A stretch of DNA of 64,000 nt, taken from assembly GCF_014192055.1 (NCBI RefSeq), contig NZ_JACHXM010000005.1:39935-103934 (forward strand), read 5' to 3'. Made by a program: the position numbers and the translations under genes. The DNA is from Halomonas organivorans. GTDB taxonomy: Bacteria > Pseudomonadota > Gammaproteobacteria > Pseudomonadales > Halomonadaceae. Of the stretch, positions 51,238 through 63,148 are shown in pieces (within the stretch, counting starts at the first letter, position 1; each line of letters begins with the position of its first letter). Under the pieces are notes generated by a model, which was given only the letters and a program-made list of their open reading frames with translations, searched no databases and was not told the origin of the DNA.

Positions 51238-53265
51238 ATGATGCGCGTCATCCCCGAGTCGCACGCCGTCAGCCTCTATCGCGGCGACGCCCTGCTGTTT
51301 CGTCATAGTGCCGAGGCGCCGGCGATCCACGTCGGTCGCGGCCAGGCCCGCTTCGACATGTACCGGGGCAACTTCGAGATCGAGGACTATCTCGAGGCCC
51401 GCGAACCCTTGAGGCACCTGGAGGTGCTGGCGGAGGGCGATGGCCATCGCCTGGCCTTTCGGCGCCACGCCGACGACGCCCTGCAGCTCGAGCTGCGGCT
51501 CGAGACCCGCGGAGATGGCGCGACCCTGACCACCCTCTATGCCGCTCCGGGCATCAACCGTACCTGGTGGCGGCTGGCCGCCGAGCAGGGCGAGCATGTC
51601 TGGGGCTGCGGCGAACAGATGTCCTACCTGGATCTGCGCGGTCGCCATTTCCCGCTGTGGACCTCCGAGCCCGGCGTCGGCCGCGACAAGAGCACCTACG
51701 TCACCTGGCGTTCGGACGTCGAGAATCGCGCCGGCGGGGACTATTACCACACCAACTATCCCCAGCCGACCTTCCTGTCGTCGCGCTACTATGCCTGCCA
51801 CGTGGAAACCAGCAGCTACGCTGACTTCGACTTCCGCCACGAGGACTTTCACGAACTGCAGGTCTGGGCGGTGCCGGAGCGCCTCGAGCTGTTCGCCGCG
51901 CCAAGCTACCTGGCACTGGTCGAGACGCTCGGCGCCCGGTTCGGCCATCAGCCACGGCTGCCCGAGTGGGTCTACGACGGGGTCATCCTGGGCCTCAAGC
52001 GCGGCAAGGCGCATGCGGAAGAAAAACTCGACCAGGCGCTGTCCGCCGACATGGCCGTCTCGGCGCTGTGGTGCGAGGACTGGGCGGGGATTCGCGAGAC
52101 CAGCTTCGGCGCGCGGCTATTCTGGGACTGGAAGGCCTCCGAGAGCCGCTATCCGGACCTGGCCGGCTGGTGCCGCGAGCTGGGCGAGCGGGGCATTCGC
52201 TTCCTGGGCTACGTGAATCCCTATCTGTGCGTGGACGGCGAGCTCTACCCGGTGGCTCGCGACCGCGGCTACCTGGCCACCGATGGCCAGGGCGGGCCGG
52301 CCATCGTCGATTTCGGCGAATTCGACTGCGGCGTGGTGGATTTCACCAGCCCCGACGCCTGCGCCTGGTTCAAGGACGTCATCCTCAAGGCCAACATGCT
52401 CGACATCGGCATCAGCGGCTGGATGGCGGATTTCGGCGAGTACCTGCCCGTGGACGTGGCGCTTGCCAACGGCGTCTCGGCGGAGGTCGAGCACAACCGC
52501 TGGCCGACGCGCTGGGCCAGGGTCAATGCCGAGGCGGTGGCGGAGCGTGACAAGACCGCCGACGCCACCTTCTTCATGCGCGCCGGCTACACCGGCGTGC
52601 AGGCCCATTGCCCGCTGCTGTGGGGCGGCGACCAGTCGGTGGACTTCTCCCGTCACGACGGCATCGGCACGGTGATCACCGCGGCGCTGTCGTCGGGCCT
52701 GGTGGGCAATGCCTTCCATCACAGCGACATCGGCGGCTACACCAGCCTGTTCGGCAACGTGCGCAGCGCCGAGCTGTTCAAGCGCTGGGTGGACCTGGCC
52801 GCCTTCACGCCGGTGATGCGCACCCACGAGTGCAATCGACCCGGCGACAACCTGCAGTGGTTCGACAGCGCCGAGCTGACCCAACACCTGGCGCACATGA
52901 GCCGGGTCTATCGCCATCTTGCCCCCTATCTCAAGGCGCAGGTCGAGGAGGGTGCCGAACGGGGCATTCCGGTACAGCGTCCGCTGTTCCTGCACTTCGA
53001 GGGCGACCCCGAGGCCTATGCCACCCAGACCCAGTATCTCTACGGCCCGGACCTGCTGGTGGCGCCGGTGGTCGAGGAGGGCGTCGAGGCACGTGACGTC
53101 TACCTGCCGGCCGGCGAGACCTGGGTCCACCTGTGGAGCGGCGCCGTCGAGGCGGGTGGCCGCCGACTGCAGGTGGCCGCGCCGGATGGTCGTCCCCCGG
53201 TGTTCTTCCGGCAAGAGAGTGCCTGGCGAGGGCTCTTCGAGTCCGTGCCGGGGCGCGATGGATGA
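51238..53265 (+). CDS. yihQ: GH31 sulfoquinovosidase (YihQ type)
   Basis: 675-residue family 31 glycoside hydrolase; the length and the whole architecture match E. coli YihQ. It cleaves alpha-sulfoquinovosides such as SQ-glycerol to SQ and the aglycone. The nucleophile Asp398 (GWMADFGEYLP) and the acid/base Asp465 (WGGDQSVD) are in place. The residues that recognise the sulfonate in E. coli (Arg301, Trp304, Tyr508) correspond to Arg293, Trp296 (FGARLFWDW) and Tyr501 (SDIGGYTSLF). No signal peptide, so it acts in the cytoplasm on imported glycoside. ATG 51238 has GGGA upstream; ATG 51241 is the alternative. Confidence 0.93.
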   Translation: MMRVIPESHAVSLYRGDALLFRHSAEAPAIHVGRGQARFDMYRGNFEIEDYLEAREPLRHLEVLAEGDGHRLAFRRHADDALQLELRLETRGDGATLTTLYAAPGINRTWWRLAAEQGEHVWGCGEQMSYLDLRGRHFPLWTSEPGVGRDKSTYVTWRSDVENRAGGDYYHTNYPQPTFLSSRYYACHVETSSYADFDFRHEDFHELQVWAVPERLELFAAPSYLALVETLGARFGHQPRLPEWVYDGVILGLKRGKAHAEEKLDQALSADMAVSALWCEDWAGIRETSFGARLFWDWKASESRYPDLAGWCRELGERGIRFLGYVNPYLCVDGELYPVARDRGYLATDGQGGPAIVDFGEFDCGVVDFTSPDACAWFKDVILKANMLDIGISGWMADFGEYLPVDVALANGVSAEVEHNRWPTRWARVNAEAVAERDKTADATFFMRAGYTGVQAHCPLLWGGDQSVDFSRHDGIGTVITAALSSGLVGNAFHHSDIGGYTSLFGNVRSAELFKRWVDLAAFTPVMRTHECNRPGDNLQWFDSAELTQHLAHMSRVYRHLAPYLKAQVEEGAERGIPVQRPLFLHFEGDPEAYATQTQYLYGPDLLVAPVVEEGVEARDVYLPAGETWVHLWSGAVEAGGRRLQVAAPDGRPPVFFRQESAWRGLFESVPGRDG

Positions 53266-54011
53266 GCCTGCTGGAGCACCTGCCACTGCTGCTGGTGGTG
53301 GCGCTGGCGACCTACGCCCAGACCGTCACCGGCTTCGCCTTCGGCCTGATCTTCATGGCCGGGGTCGTGATGTTCGGCATTGCTCCGGTGGCGATGGGCG
53401 CCATCCTGATCAGCATCCTCAGCCTGTTCAACTGTGCGGTGGCCCTTTACGGCAAACGTGCCACCCTGGATCGCCGGGTCGTGCTGATCAGTGCTGCGAG
53501 CGGGATGGTCACCGTGTTCCTGGGCGTCCTGGCGCTGGACGCCCTGAGCGGCGAATACGTGGGCTGGCTGCAGGTGATTCTCGGCGTGGCCATCATCCTC
53601 AGCAGCCTGATCCTGGTGCGCCACCCCAGGCCGCGGCGCGAGCGCTCCTCGAACTGGAGCTTCGCGCTGTTCGGTGGACTGTCGGGATTCATGGGCGGCA
53701 TGTTCTCGACCTCGGGGCCGCCCATGGTGTTCCAGCTCTACCGCCAGCCGCTGGCGCCCGCGGTCATTCGCGACTGCCTGCTGTTGATCTTTGCCATCAA
53801 CAGCCTCCAGCGTCTGGCGATCGTGGCGGTTCAGGGCGCGCTCGAGCTCGAGGTGCTGGGACTGGCCGCCGCCGCGATCCCGGTGGTGGTGCTGTTCACC
53901 TGGCTGGGGCGCCGGTACCCGCCGCCGCTATCGCCGCGCAGCCTGCGGCGCGTCGCCTTCCTCCTGCTGATGGGATCGGGCGTCAGCCTGTGCCTGTCGG
54001 GACTCGGCTGA
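53262..54011 (+). CDS. TauE/SafE-family exporter, probable sulfolactate exporter
   Basis: 249-residue, eight-TM protein of the TauE/SafE (DUF81) family, which exports sulfur-containing anions such as sulfite and sulfoacetate. Two halves are visible: YAQTVTGFAFGLIFMAGV and GGLSGFMGGMFSTSGPPMVFQLY. Because the cluster has no sulfolactate-degrading enzymes, it probably exports 3-sulfolactate. It overlaps the GH31 stop (ATGA) and ends the operon. Confidence 0.85.
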   Translation: MSLLEHLPLLLVVALATYAQTVTGFAFGLIFMAGVVMFGIAPVAMGAILISILSLFNCAVALYGKRATLDRRVVLISAASGMVTVFLGVLALDALSGEYVGWLQVILGVAIILSSLILVRHPRPRRERSSNWSFALFGGLSGFMGGMFSTSGPPMVFQLYRQPLAPAVIRDCLLLIFAINSLQRLAIVAVQGALELEVLGLAAAAIPVVVLFTWLGRRYPPPLSPRSLRRVAFLLLMGSGVSLCLSGLG

Positions 54012-54077
54012 CGGCCGCGCAAAGACGACGGCCGCAGAAGAGAGAACGGTCGTGAAAAGAGAGCGCGGTAATGAATG

Positions 54078-54099
54078 AGGGGCGCCGGTCGGCGCCCCT
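54078..54099 (-). terminator. Terminator-like hairpin after the lacI-type gene
   Basis: A 10-bp stem, AGGGGCGCCG/CGGCGCCCCT, with a 2-base centre that must open into a larger loop; followed on the minus strand by CATTCATTACC. It lies between the convergent exporter and regulator genes. Confidence 0.55.
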
Positions 54100-54106
54100 G
54101 TGACGT

Positions 54107-55162
54107 TCAGGAGGTGGCCAGCCCGATTCGCCGGGTCGAGCTTTCCCGCACCAGAAGCTCGAAGCCGAGATCGATCGAGGTCTCGACGGTGTTGCCCTGC
54201 AGGCGGTCGAGCAGGGCGACGGCGATCCTGTCGCCGATTTCCTCGCGGGGCGGACGGACCGTCGAGATGGCCGGTACGCAGCAGTTGCTGAAGTCCATGT
54301 CACCGAAGCCCACCAGCGCAATGTCCTCGGGGATGCGCACGCCCTGGGCCTGCGCCTGGGCGATGGCCCCCAGGGCCAGGACGTCGTTCGAGAACACGAT
54401 GCCGTCCACGTCCGGCTGCTCGGCGAGCAGCGTACGCAGCGCTTCACGAGCGGCTTCGGCCATGCGGCCGGTGCCGGTGTCGATGATCCGGCAATCGGCG
54501 CTGCCGAGCAGGTCCCGACAGGCGGTCCTGACGCCGGTGGCCCGCAGCTGGGCGCGGTTGTCGACGCTCAGCCGAGCGCCGATGAAGGCCAGGCGTCGAC
54601 AGCCCGATTCGATGAGATGACGCGCCTGGGCTCGTCCGACGTCCTCGTGGGAAAAGCCGATCATGGTGTCCAGGGCATTGGAGCCCAGCTCCCACATCTC
54701 CACCACCGGAATCGCGGAGCTGGTCAGGATGCGGCGCGTCTCTCGGGTGTGCTGAAGCCCGGTGAGCACCATGGCGCTGGGCGACCAGGACATGAAGGTG
54801 CGCACCAGCGACTCCTCCTGCTGCTCGGAGTACTCGCTGTGACCGAGCAGCAACTGGTAGCCGTGGCGGCTCAGGGACAGCTGCATGCGGCTGACGGTCG
54901 AGGCGAACATGGAATTGACCATGGACGGCACGACGACACCGATCACCCGGGTCTTGGCCGCGGCCAGCGCGCCCGCCATCAGGTTGGGCACATAGCCCAG
55001 GGTGTCGATGGCCTCCTGGATGCGGCGGCCCAGGGTGTCGGACACTTCGTCGGGACGGCGCAGGTAGAGCGACACCGTGCTGGCCGAGACGCCGGAAAGC
55101 TTGGCGACGTCCGTCATGGTCACGCGCTTGGTGCTGCGTCGGGAGCGCTGTTGGCTGCTCAT
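54107..55162 (-). CDS. LacI-family regulator, probable repressor of the sulfo-ED regulon
   Basis: 351-residue LacI/GalR protein. The N-terminal helix-turn-helix reads MTDVAKLSGVSASTVSLYLRRPDEVS with the minor-groove hinge GYVPNLMAGAL, followed by a periplasmic-binding-protein-like sensor (GVVVPSMVNSMFASTV, GCRRLAFIGARLS, VFSNDVLALGA, IALVGFGD). The likely operator, TTTCGTAGCGCTACGAAA, occurs at the TRAP and sulfo-ED promoters and twice before the porin. The inducer may be SQ or a pathway intermediate. No such site lies before its own start. Confidence 0.87.
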   Translation of the reverse strand: MSSQQRSRRSTKRVTMTDVAKLSGVSASTVSLYLRRPDEVSDTLGRRIQEAIDTLGYVPNLMAGALAAAKTRVIGVVVPSMVNSMFASTVSRMQLSLSRHGYQLLLGHSEYSEQQEESLVRTFMSWSPSAMVLTGLQHTRETRRILTSSAIPVVEMWELGSNALDTMIGFSHEDVGRAQARHLIESGCRRLAFIGARLSVDNRAQLRATGVRTACRDLLGSADCRIIDTGTGRMAEAAREALRTLLAEQPDVDGIVFSNDVLALGAIAQAQAQGVRIPEDIALVGFGDMDFSNCCVPAISTVRPPREEIGDRIAVALLDRLQGNTVETSIDLGFELLVRESSTRRIGLATS

Positions 55163-55292
55163 GCTGATTGCTCGATTGATGTGGCCGGGACGTCGGAAAG
55201 TGCCTCGGGTCGAGCCAGGTGGCGACCATGGAAAGCACTTGCATGAATCCTATCATACCCCCGCGTGGCCTCGTCCAAGGCGGGCCGGGGAG

Positions 55293-55325
55293 GAAAAAGG
55301 CCCCATGGCATCGTCGCCATGGGGC
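55293..55325 (-). terminator. Terminator after the porin gene
   Basis: A perfect 10-bp stem (55300-55309 with 55316-55325) with a 6-nt loop, followed on the minus strand by CTTTTTCC. Strong rho-independent signal. Confidence 0.88.
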
Positions 55326-55372
55326 AGGATCGAAACGCCATCGAGCGCGGGGCGCGTAGGCCCGTCAGTCGA

Positions 55373-56946
<1,574 letters not shown>

Positions 56947-57058
56947 AACGAGTGCCATTCGGCTTTGGTCGTAGTGGGCTAGGTAAATTGGGATAGATCT
57001 AGTGGGTCAGGTCGAGTGGATGCCTGGAACGTGAGCGATAAGGGAGCAGATGATGTGC

Positions 57059-57076
57059 TCTCGCAGCGATACGAAA
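57059..57076. promoter_or_regulatory. Degenerate LacI-type operator near the glpD terminator
   Basis: TCTCGCAGCGATACGAAA matches the regulon palindrome at 15 of 18 positions, including one intact TACGAAA half. It lies about 210 bp upstream of the porin start and overlaps the T-rich tail of the glpD terminator. It could be an auxiliary looping site or chance. Confidence 0.4.
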
Positions 57077-57107
57077 ATGTGCCGCTGGCCAGGGTGGCCA
57101 GCGGCAC
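57074..57107 (-). terminator. Terminator after glpD
   Basis: A perfect 12-bp stem (57079-57090 with 57096-57107) with a 5-nt loop, followed on the minus strand by ATTTTCG. Confidence 0.75.
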
Positions 57108-57110
57108 CTC

Positions 57111-58610
57111 TCAGACGGCCAGGGCCTGTCGCCTGGCGTGCATGTAGGACGTGAGTCGGATGACCTGCTGCTCGGTGAGGCGCAGGGCCAGCTTGGTGCG
57201 GCGCCAGAGAATGTCCTGGGGCTCGCGGGCCCATTCATGTTCCACCAGGTAGTCCACCTCGGCGGCGGACAGGCCGGCGCCGAAGTCCTCGCCGAGTTCA
57301 TGGCGTGACGACTTGCCGGCCAGGAACCGATGGCACAGCGAGCCGTAGGTGCGGGCGAAGCGTCGCGCCTGGTCGGCTGTCAGGAAGGGGTAGTCGGTCT
57401 CCAGGCGGCGACGAAACGTCTCCTGGTCGCCGATATCGCCGCCCGGCAGCGGGGCGTTTGCCGTCCAGGCGGGTTTCATGGCAGGCAGGTGCGGCGCAAG
57501 GCTCGCCAGCGCGGCCTCGGCGAGCTTGCGATAGGTGGTGATCTTGCCGCCGAACACCGACAGCAGCGGGGCGCCATGGGTGTCGAGATCCAGCGTGTAG
57601 TCGCGGGTCATGGCCGAGGGATCGGCAGACTCGTCATCGCATAGCGGACGCACGCCGGAGAAGGTGCGAATGACATCGTCGCGCGTCAGCGGGGTGGTGA
57701 AGTGGTCGTTAACGACGTCCAGCAGGTAGGCGATCTCCTCCTCGCTGGCCTCGACTCGAGCGGGGTCTCCCTGGTAGCGGCGATCGGTGGTGCCGATCAG
57801 GCTGAAGTCCTCTTCGTAGGGCAGTACGAAGACGATCCGCTTGTCGGTGTTCTGCAGGATGAAGGCACGCTCGTCGCCGTTGCGCCTCGGCACGATGATG
57901 TGGCTGCCCTGGATCATGCGCACGCCGTAGCGGGAAGCGCGGGGCGTCATGCCGCGAATGACGCTGTCCACCCAGGGGCCGGAGGCGTTGACCAGCGAGC
58001 GGGCGTGGCGGGTCAGGCGCATGCCGCTGGCCACGTCTTCCAGATCGATTTCCCAGTGCCCGTCGACCTCGCGGGCGCCGACGCAGCGCGTGCCCACCAG
58101 GACCTCGGCGCCGGACTCGCTGGCCTGAATGGCGTTGAGGACCACCAGACGAGCGTCGTCCACCCAGCAGTCCGAGTATTCGAAGCCCCGCGACAGGTCG
58201 GGCGACAGGCCCAGTTCCGGTGCCAGGCGCAGCCCCCGGGAGGCGGGCAGGCGACGACGCTTGCCGAGGTGGTCGTAGAGAAACAGCCCGGCGCGCAGCA
58301 TCCAGGCAGGGCGGAGATGCGAGCGGTGGGGCAGCACGAAGCGCAGCGGCCAGATGATATGGGGCGCCTTGGCGAGCAGCGTCTCGCGCTCGCGCAGGGC
58401 TTCGCGGACCAGGCGGAACTCGTGGTGCTCCAGGTAGCGCAGACCGCCATGAATCAGCTTGCTGCTGGCCGAGGAGGTGGCGCTGGCCAGGTCGGCCTGT
58501 TCGCAAAGGCCGACCGAGAGGCCGCGTCCGGCGGCATCGGCGGCAATGCCGGCGCCATTGATGCCGCCGCCGATCACGAAGAGGTCCAGGATATCGGAAG
58601 AAGTCGCCAT
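57111..58610 (-). CDS. glpD: Aerobic glycerol-3-phosphate dehydrogenase
   Basis: 499-residue FAD enzyme on the inner membrane that oxidises sn-glycerol 3-phosphate to dihydroxyacetone phosphate and passes electrons to quinone. The FAD motif is DLFVIGGGINGAGIAADAAGRGL, then SSASSKLIHGGLRYLEHHEF, with VNASGPW and the C-terminal domain of the DAO family. Together with glpK and glpR it forms a glycerol module beside the sulfoquinovose cluster; glycerol is released from SQ-glycerol. Confidence 0.96.
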   Translation of the reverse strand: MATSSDILDLFVIGGGINGAGIAADAAGRGLSVGLCEQADLASATSSASSKLIHGGLRYLEHHEFRLVREALRERETLLAKAPHIIWPLRFVLPHRSHLRPAWMLRAGLFLYDHLGKRRRLPASRGLRLAPELGLSPDLSRGFEYSDCWVDDARLVVLNAIQASESGAEVLVGTRCVGAREVDGHWEIDLEDVASGMRLTRHARSLVNASGPWVDSVIRGMTPRASRYGVRMIQGSHIIVPRRNGDERAFILQNTDKRIVFVLPYEEDFSLIGTTDRRYQGDPARVEASEEEIAYLLDVVNDHFTTPLTRDDVIRTFSGVRPLCDDESADPSAMTRDYTLDLDTHGAPLLSVFGGKITTYRKLAEAALASLAPHLPAMKPAWTANAPLPGGDIGDQETFRRRLETDYPFLTADQARRFARTYGSLCHRFLAGKSSRHELGEDFGAGLSAAEVDYLVEHEWAREPQDILWRRTKLALRLTEQQVIRLTSYMHARRQALAV

Positions 58611-58682
58611 GTCACGCTCCGGTGGGCACTGGGCCGTGTGGGGATGATGTCGATGATGTTGGAAAGCGAAAATAGATTATTT

Positions 58683-58694
58683 GAAAACGAACAT
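58683..58694. promoter_or_regulatory. Candidate GlpR half-site upstream of glpD
   Basis: On the minus strand ATGTTCGTTTTC resembles the E. coli GlpR half-site. A second copy, ATGTTCATTTAC, is at 59671-59682 before glpK. The full dyad is not clear, so confidence is low. Confidence 0.4.
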
Positions 58695-58766
58695 CAAGCG
58701 GCAAGGCGTTCCCGCCGGGCAGGAACGACACGAAATGGCGCGCCGGGCGGGAGGAGAGAAAGAGGG

Positions 58767-59525
58767 TCAGGCGAGGTGCAGGGCGACGTCGTGCTCGCGT
58801 AGCAGTTCCTGGATGCGCTCGGAGGGCTGGCGGTCGGTGAACAGGGCGTCGAGCTGCGCGAGATTGCCCTGGCGAACGACCGGGTTGCGCTGGAACTTCG
58901 AGTGGTCGGCGGCCAGGAAGACCTGGCGAGAGTTGTGAATGATCGCCTGGGCGACGCGCACTTCCTGATAGTCGAATTCCAGCAGCGAGCCGTCTTCATC
59001 GATACCGCTGATGCCGATGACGCCGAAATCGACCTTGAACTGGTTGATGAAGTCGATGGTCGCCTCGCCGATGATGCCGCCGTCGCGGGAGCGGACCTGG
59101 CCGCCGGCGACGATCACGTTGAAGTCTTCCTTGCGCTGGAGGATGGCGGCCACGTTGAGGTTGTTGGTGATCACCTCGAGGCCCTGGTGGTCGAGCAGGG
59201 CCTCGGCCACCACTTCGTTGCTGGTGCCGATGTTGATGAACAGCGAGGCGTGGTCGGGAATGTGGCGGGCGAGTAGCGTCGCGATGCGCTGCTTGGCCTC
59301 CAGGTTGAGGCTCTTGCGCATCGAATAGGCGGTGTTGACCGTGCTCGACTCGAGGCCGGCGCCGCCGTGAACGCGCCTGAGCTGGCCGTCGCCGGAGAGC
59401 CGGTTGAGGTCTCGGCGAATCGTCTGGGGCGTCACCGCAAAATGTTCGGTGAGCTGCTCGATGCTGGCGTAGCCCTGGCGGCGAACGAGCTCGACGATGC
59501 TGTCTTGGCGCTGCTGTGGGGTCAT
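58767..59525 (-). CDS. glpR: DeoR-family glycerol-3-phosphate regulon repressor
   Basis: 252-residue DeoR-type repressor. The N-terminal HTH is [34 protein letters not shown]; the sensor half has the family signatures [34 protein letters not shown] and [20 protein letters not shown], close to E. coli GlpR. The inducer is glycerol 3-phosphate. It lies between the glpD and glpK genes, 156 bp upstream of glpD. Confidence 0.94.
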   Translation of the reverse strand: MTPQQRQDSIVELVRRQGYASIEQLTEHFAVTPQTIRRDLNRLSGDGQLRRVHGGAGLESSTVNTAYSMRKSLNLEAKQRIATLLARHIPDHASLFINIGTSNEVVAEALLDHQGLEVITNNLNVAAILQRKEDFNVIVAGGQVRSRDGGIIGEATIDFINQFKVDFGVIGISGIDEDGSLLEFDYQEVRVAQAIIHNSRQVFLAADHSKFQRNPVVRQGNLAQLDALFTDRQPSERIQELLREHDVALHLA

Positions 59526-59670
59526 GCTAACTCCTTGATGACGCTGATTCTACGACATCAGTCTATGCCATGCAGGGTAGATTCTCGGACATTTCATTAG
59601 ACCAAAGTCTTGGGTTAGGGCCCGGCGTGTCAATTGAGAGAGGTGGCCGACTCGCGTACTCTTTGTGATC

Positions 59671-59682
59671 GTAAATGAACAT
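59671..59682. promoter_or_regulatory. Candidate GlpR half-site upstream of glpK
   Basis: Minus-strand ATGTTCATTTAC, related to the site before glpD, in the 211-bp divergent region between glpR and glpK. Confidence 0.35.
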
Positions 59683-59736
59683 TTTGGTTGCACAAGCGAA
59701 ACTCGTCGCCATAACCACAACTCCAGGATGCTTGCC

Positions 59737-61245
<1,509 letters not shown>

Positions 61246-61275
61246 TCTTGCGCGTTTCGTGTTGGCAAAAGGGGG

Positions 61276-61303
61276 TTGCATTTTCCGTCCGGGTCAGTAG
61301 AAT
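61276..61303 (+). promoter_or_regulatory. Sigma-70 promoter of the tRNA-Val genes
   Basis: TTGCAT (61276-61281), a 16-bp spacer, TAGAAT (61298-61303), 37 bp before the first tRNA. It is a good promoter of the stable-RNA class. Confidence 0.7.
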
Positions 61304-61340
61304 ACGCAACCGTTGTCACGGCGAACATCGCCGGAAACGT

Positions 61341-61417
61341 AGGACCATAGCTCAGTTGGTTAGAGCGCCACGTTGACATCGTGGAGGTCGGCGGTTCAAA
61401 TCCGCCTGGTCCTACCA
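61341..61417 (+). tRNA. tRNA-Val (anticodon GAC)
   Basis: 77 nt including the encoded CCA. The acceptor stem AGGACCA pairs with TGGTCCT, the anticodon arm CCACG-TTGACAT-CGTGG has GAC at 61375-61377, and the T-arm contains GGTTCAAATCC. First of a tandem pair. Confidence 0.95.
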
Positions 61418-61432
61418 TCTCGACATCGCAGC

Positions 61433-61509
61433 AGGACCATAGCTCAGTTGGTTAGAGCGCCACGTTGACATCGTGGAGGTCAGCGGTTCAAATCCGCTTG
61501 GTCCTACCA
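61433..61509 (+). tRNA. tRNA-Val (anticodon GAC), second copy
   Basis: Near-identical to the first copy; it differs at two T-stem bases (CAGCGG/CCGCTTG in place of CGGCGG/CCGCCTG). The anticodon is at 61467-61469. The 15-nt spacer and shared promoter indicate co-transcription. Confidence 0.95.
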
Positions 61510-61516
61510 GATTCCC

Positions 61517-61551
61517 GAAACGCCCCGTGCTCCAGGCACGGGGCGTTTTCG
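61517..61551. terminator. Terminator after the tRNA genes
   Basis: The stem GAAACGCCCCGTGC with GCACGGGGCGTTTTC, loop TCCAG, ends in a T-run on the plus strand and an A-run on the other, so it may act for both strands. Confidence 0.9.
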
Positions 61552-61608
61552 TGTGCTTGCATGGCACGCCTGCCCTGCCTGGCGTTGGCCGGGCAGGGCA
61601 GGGCGCTG

Positions 61609-62064
61609 CTAGTTCAGATCCGTGTGTTCGACGAAGACCTGTACCAGTGCCTCCAGGCCTTCCTGGTCGTTGGCGCTGAAGCGGCCTTGCCTGGGGCTGT
61701 CGAGGTCGAGCACGCCCCATAGCCGGTCATCGACCATCACCGGAATCACCAGCTCGGCCCGTGAGGCCGCGTCGCAGGCGATATGATCGGCGACGGCGTG
61801 AACGTCGTCGATGCGCTGAGTCTCCCGCGTGCGGGCCGCTGCGCCGCAGACGCCCTTGCTGAAGGGGATCGGGTGGCAGGCTGGCTTGCCCTGGAAGGGG
61901 CCCAGGTCGAGTCGCTGGGGCTCGCGCTGCAGGTAGAAGCCCACCCAGTTCAGTTCGGGGATCTCCTGCATGATGAAGGCGCTGGTCTGGGCGCTGTTGG
62001 TCAGCCAGTCGCGGGTGTCCAGCAGGGCGCCGAGCTGGCGGGCGAGCAGGGCGTAGTCGGTCAT
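61609..62064 (-). CDS. msrC: Free methionine-(R)-sulfoxide reductase (GAF domain)
   Basis: 151-residue GAF-domain enzyme that reduces free Met-(R)-sulfoxide. Cys63, Cys73 and Cys97 have the same spacing (10 and 24 residues) as the three catalytic cysteines Cys84, Cys94 and Cys118 of E. coli fRMsr. PFQGKPACHPIPFSKGVCG and the LDSPRQGRF end are typical. The ATG at 62064 is chosen; a longer in-frame start adds unrelated residues. Confidence 0.92.
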   Translation of the reverse strand: MTDYALLARQLGALLDTRDWLTNSAQTSAFIMQEIPELNWVGFYLQREPQRLDLGPFQGKPACHPIPFSKGVCGAAARTRETQRIDDVHAVADHIACDAASRAELVIPVMVDDRLWGVLDLDSPRQGRFSANDQEGLEALVQVFVEHTDLN

Positions 62065-62120
62065 GATGTCTCCTTCAACGACAGGGGCCGGCACATCGGC
62101 CGGCCCCAAACTTCTCAATC

Positions 62121-62264
62121 CTGAGGGTAATGCGGAATGCGTTACGAGCGAGGATAGGCTGGCCGCAGCCGGAGCGCAGCTCCCGGAGTGTAGCCCGCTA
62201 CATGAGGAGAGCGAGCACCGTAGGCGGCCAGGATATCGAGCGCAGTAGCAGTCCGCTTGCCCTC
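62121..62264. repeat. Large imperfect palindromic element downstream of metQ
   Basis: The two ends are inverted repeats of roughly 40 bp (GAGGGTAATGCGG... against the complement of the end at 62264). The centre contains a 39-bp core (62166-62204) that recurs, with one mismatch, in the element at 63149-63316. The metQ stop codon is inside its last bases. Confidence 0.8.
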
Positions 62265-63057
62265 ATTCCCAGCCCGGGACGGCCGCGCCCTTGAAAAGCT
62301 CCTCTGCCTTGGCGGCGACCTCGTCGGTCTGGTAGGCGTCGACCAGCTGCTGGATCTCCTCGCGGTCCTCGTCCCCGGCGCGTACGGCGATGATGTTGAC
62401 GTAGGGCGACTCGGGGCCTTCCTTGATCAGGGCGTCGTCCAGGCTCAGGCCGGCCGGCTGGGCGAAGGTGTTGTTGATGAAGGCCATGTCCACGTCGGGC
62501 AGCACGCGGGGCAGCTGCGCGGCCTCGATTTCGCGGAACTCGAAGTCATGCGGGTTCTCGACGATGTTCAGCGGGGTGGCCACGAGGTTCTTGGGGTCGT
62601 CCAGGGTGATCAGGCCCTCTTCATGCAGCAGGATCAGCGAGCGACCCTCGTTGGTCGGGTCGTTGGGCAGGGCGATGGTGGCGCCATCCGGCAGTGCCTC
62701 GATGCTGTCATACTTCTCGGAGTAGGCGCCGATCGGATAGACGAAGGTGCGGCCGGCGATGGCGAAGTCGTAGCCGCGATCCTCGACCATCGACTGCATG
62801 TAGGGTTCGTGCTGGTAGGCGTTGGCGTCCAGGCTGCCGTCGGCCAGCGCGGCATTGGGCGTGACGTAGTCGGTGAACTCGATGATCTCGACGTCCAGGC
62901 CGTACTCTTGCTCGGCAATGTCCGCAGCGACTTGCATGACGTCGGTCTCGGGGCCTGCCACCGTGCCCACCTTGATGCTGTGCTCGTCGGCGTTGGCCTG
63001 GCCGATGGCCAGGGTCAGGGCGGAAGCGGCGAGGCCGCCGATCAGGATGTTGCGCAT
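62263..63057 (-). CDS. metQ: D/L-methionine ABC transporter substrate-binding protein
   Basis: 264-residue NlpA/MetQ-family receptor. The signal peptide ends ANA-DEHSIKVGTVAGPETDV; no lipobox Cys, so it is probably periplasmic rather than a lipoprotein. Features are DYVTPNAALADGSLDANAYQHEPYM, IALPNDPTNEGRSLILL and the Phe/Asn pocket in DMAFINNTFAQPAGL. AAGGAGG lies 9 bp upstream. It follows metI across a 260-bp gap that carries a palindromic repeat. Confidence 0.93.
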   Translation of the reverse strand: MRNILIGGLAASALTLAIGQANADEHSIKVGTVAGPETDVMQVAADIAEQEYGLDVEIIEFTDYVTPNAALADGSLDANAYQHEPYMQSMVEDRGYDFAIAGRTFVYPIGAYSEKYDSIEALPDGATIALPNDPTNEGRSLILLHEEGLITLDDPKNLVATPLNIVENPHDFEFREIEAAQLPRVLPDVDMAFINNTFAQPAGLSLDDALIKEGPESPYVNIIAVRAGDEDREEIQQLVDAYQTDEVAAKAEELFKGAAVPGWE

Positions 63058-63148
63058 ATAGTGAGCCTCCTTCTGTTTCGTCTCGATATTAATGTAATAA
63101 GCAGGTTGTCTTAAATAGCTTTCAGTTATTAATTCGATGTCACCTTGC

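Noticed and set aside
57059-57076. Full-strength third operator for the sulfo-ED regulator
   Set aside because: One half-site is degenerate and it sits in a terminator tail, so it was kept only as a low-confidence feature.
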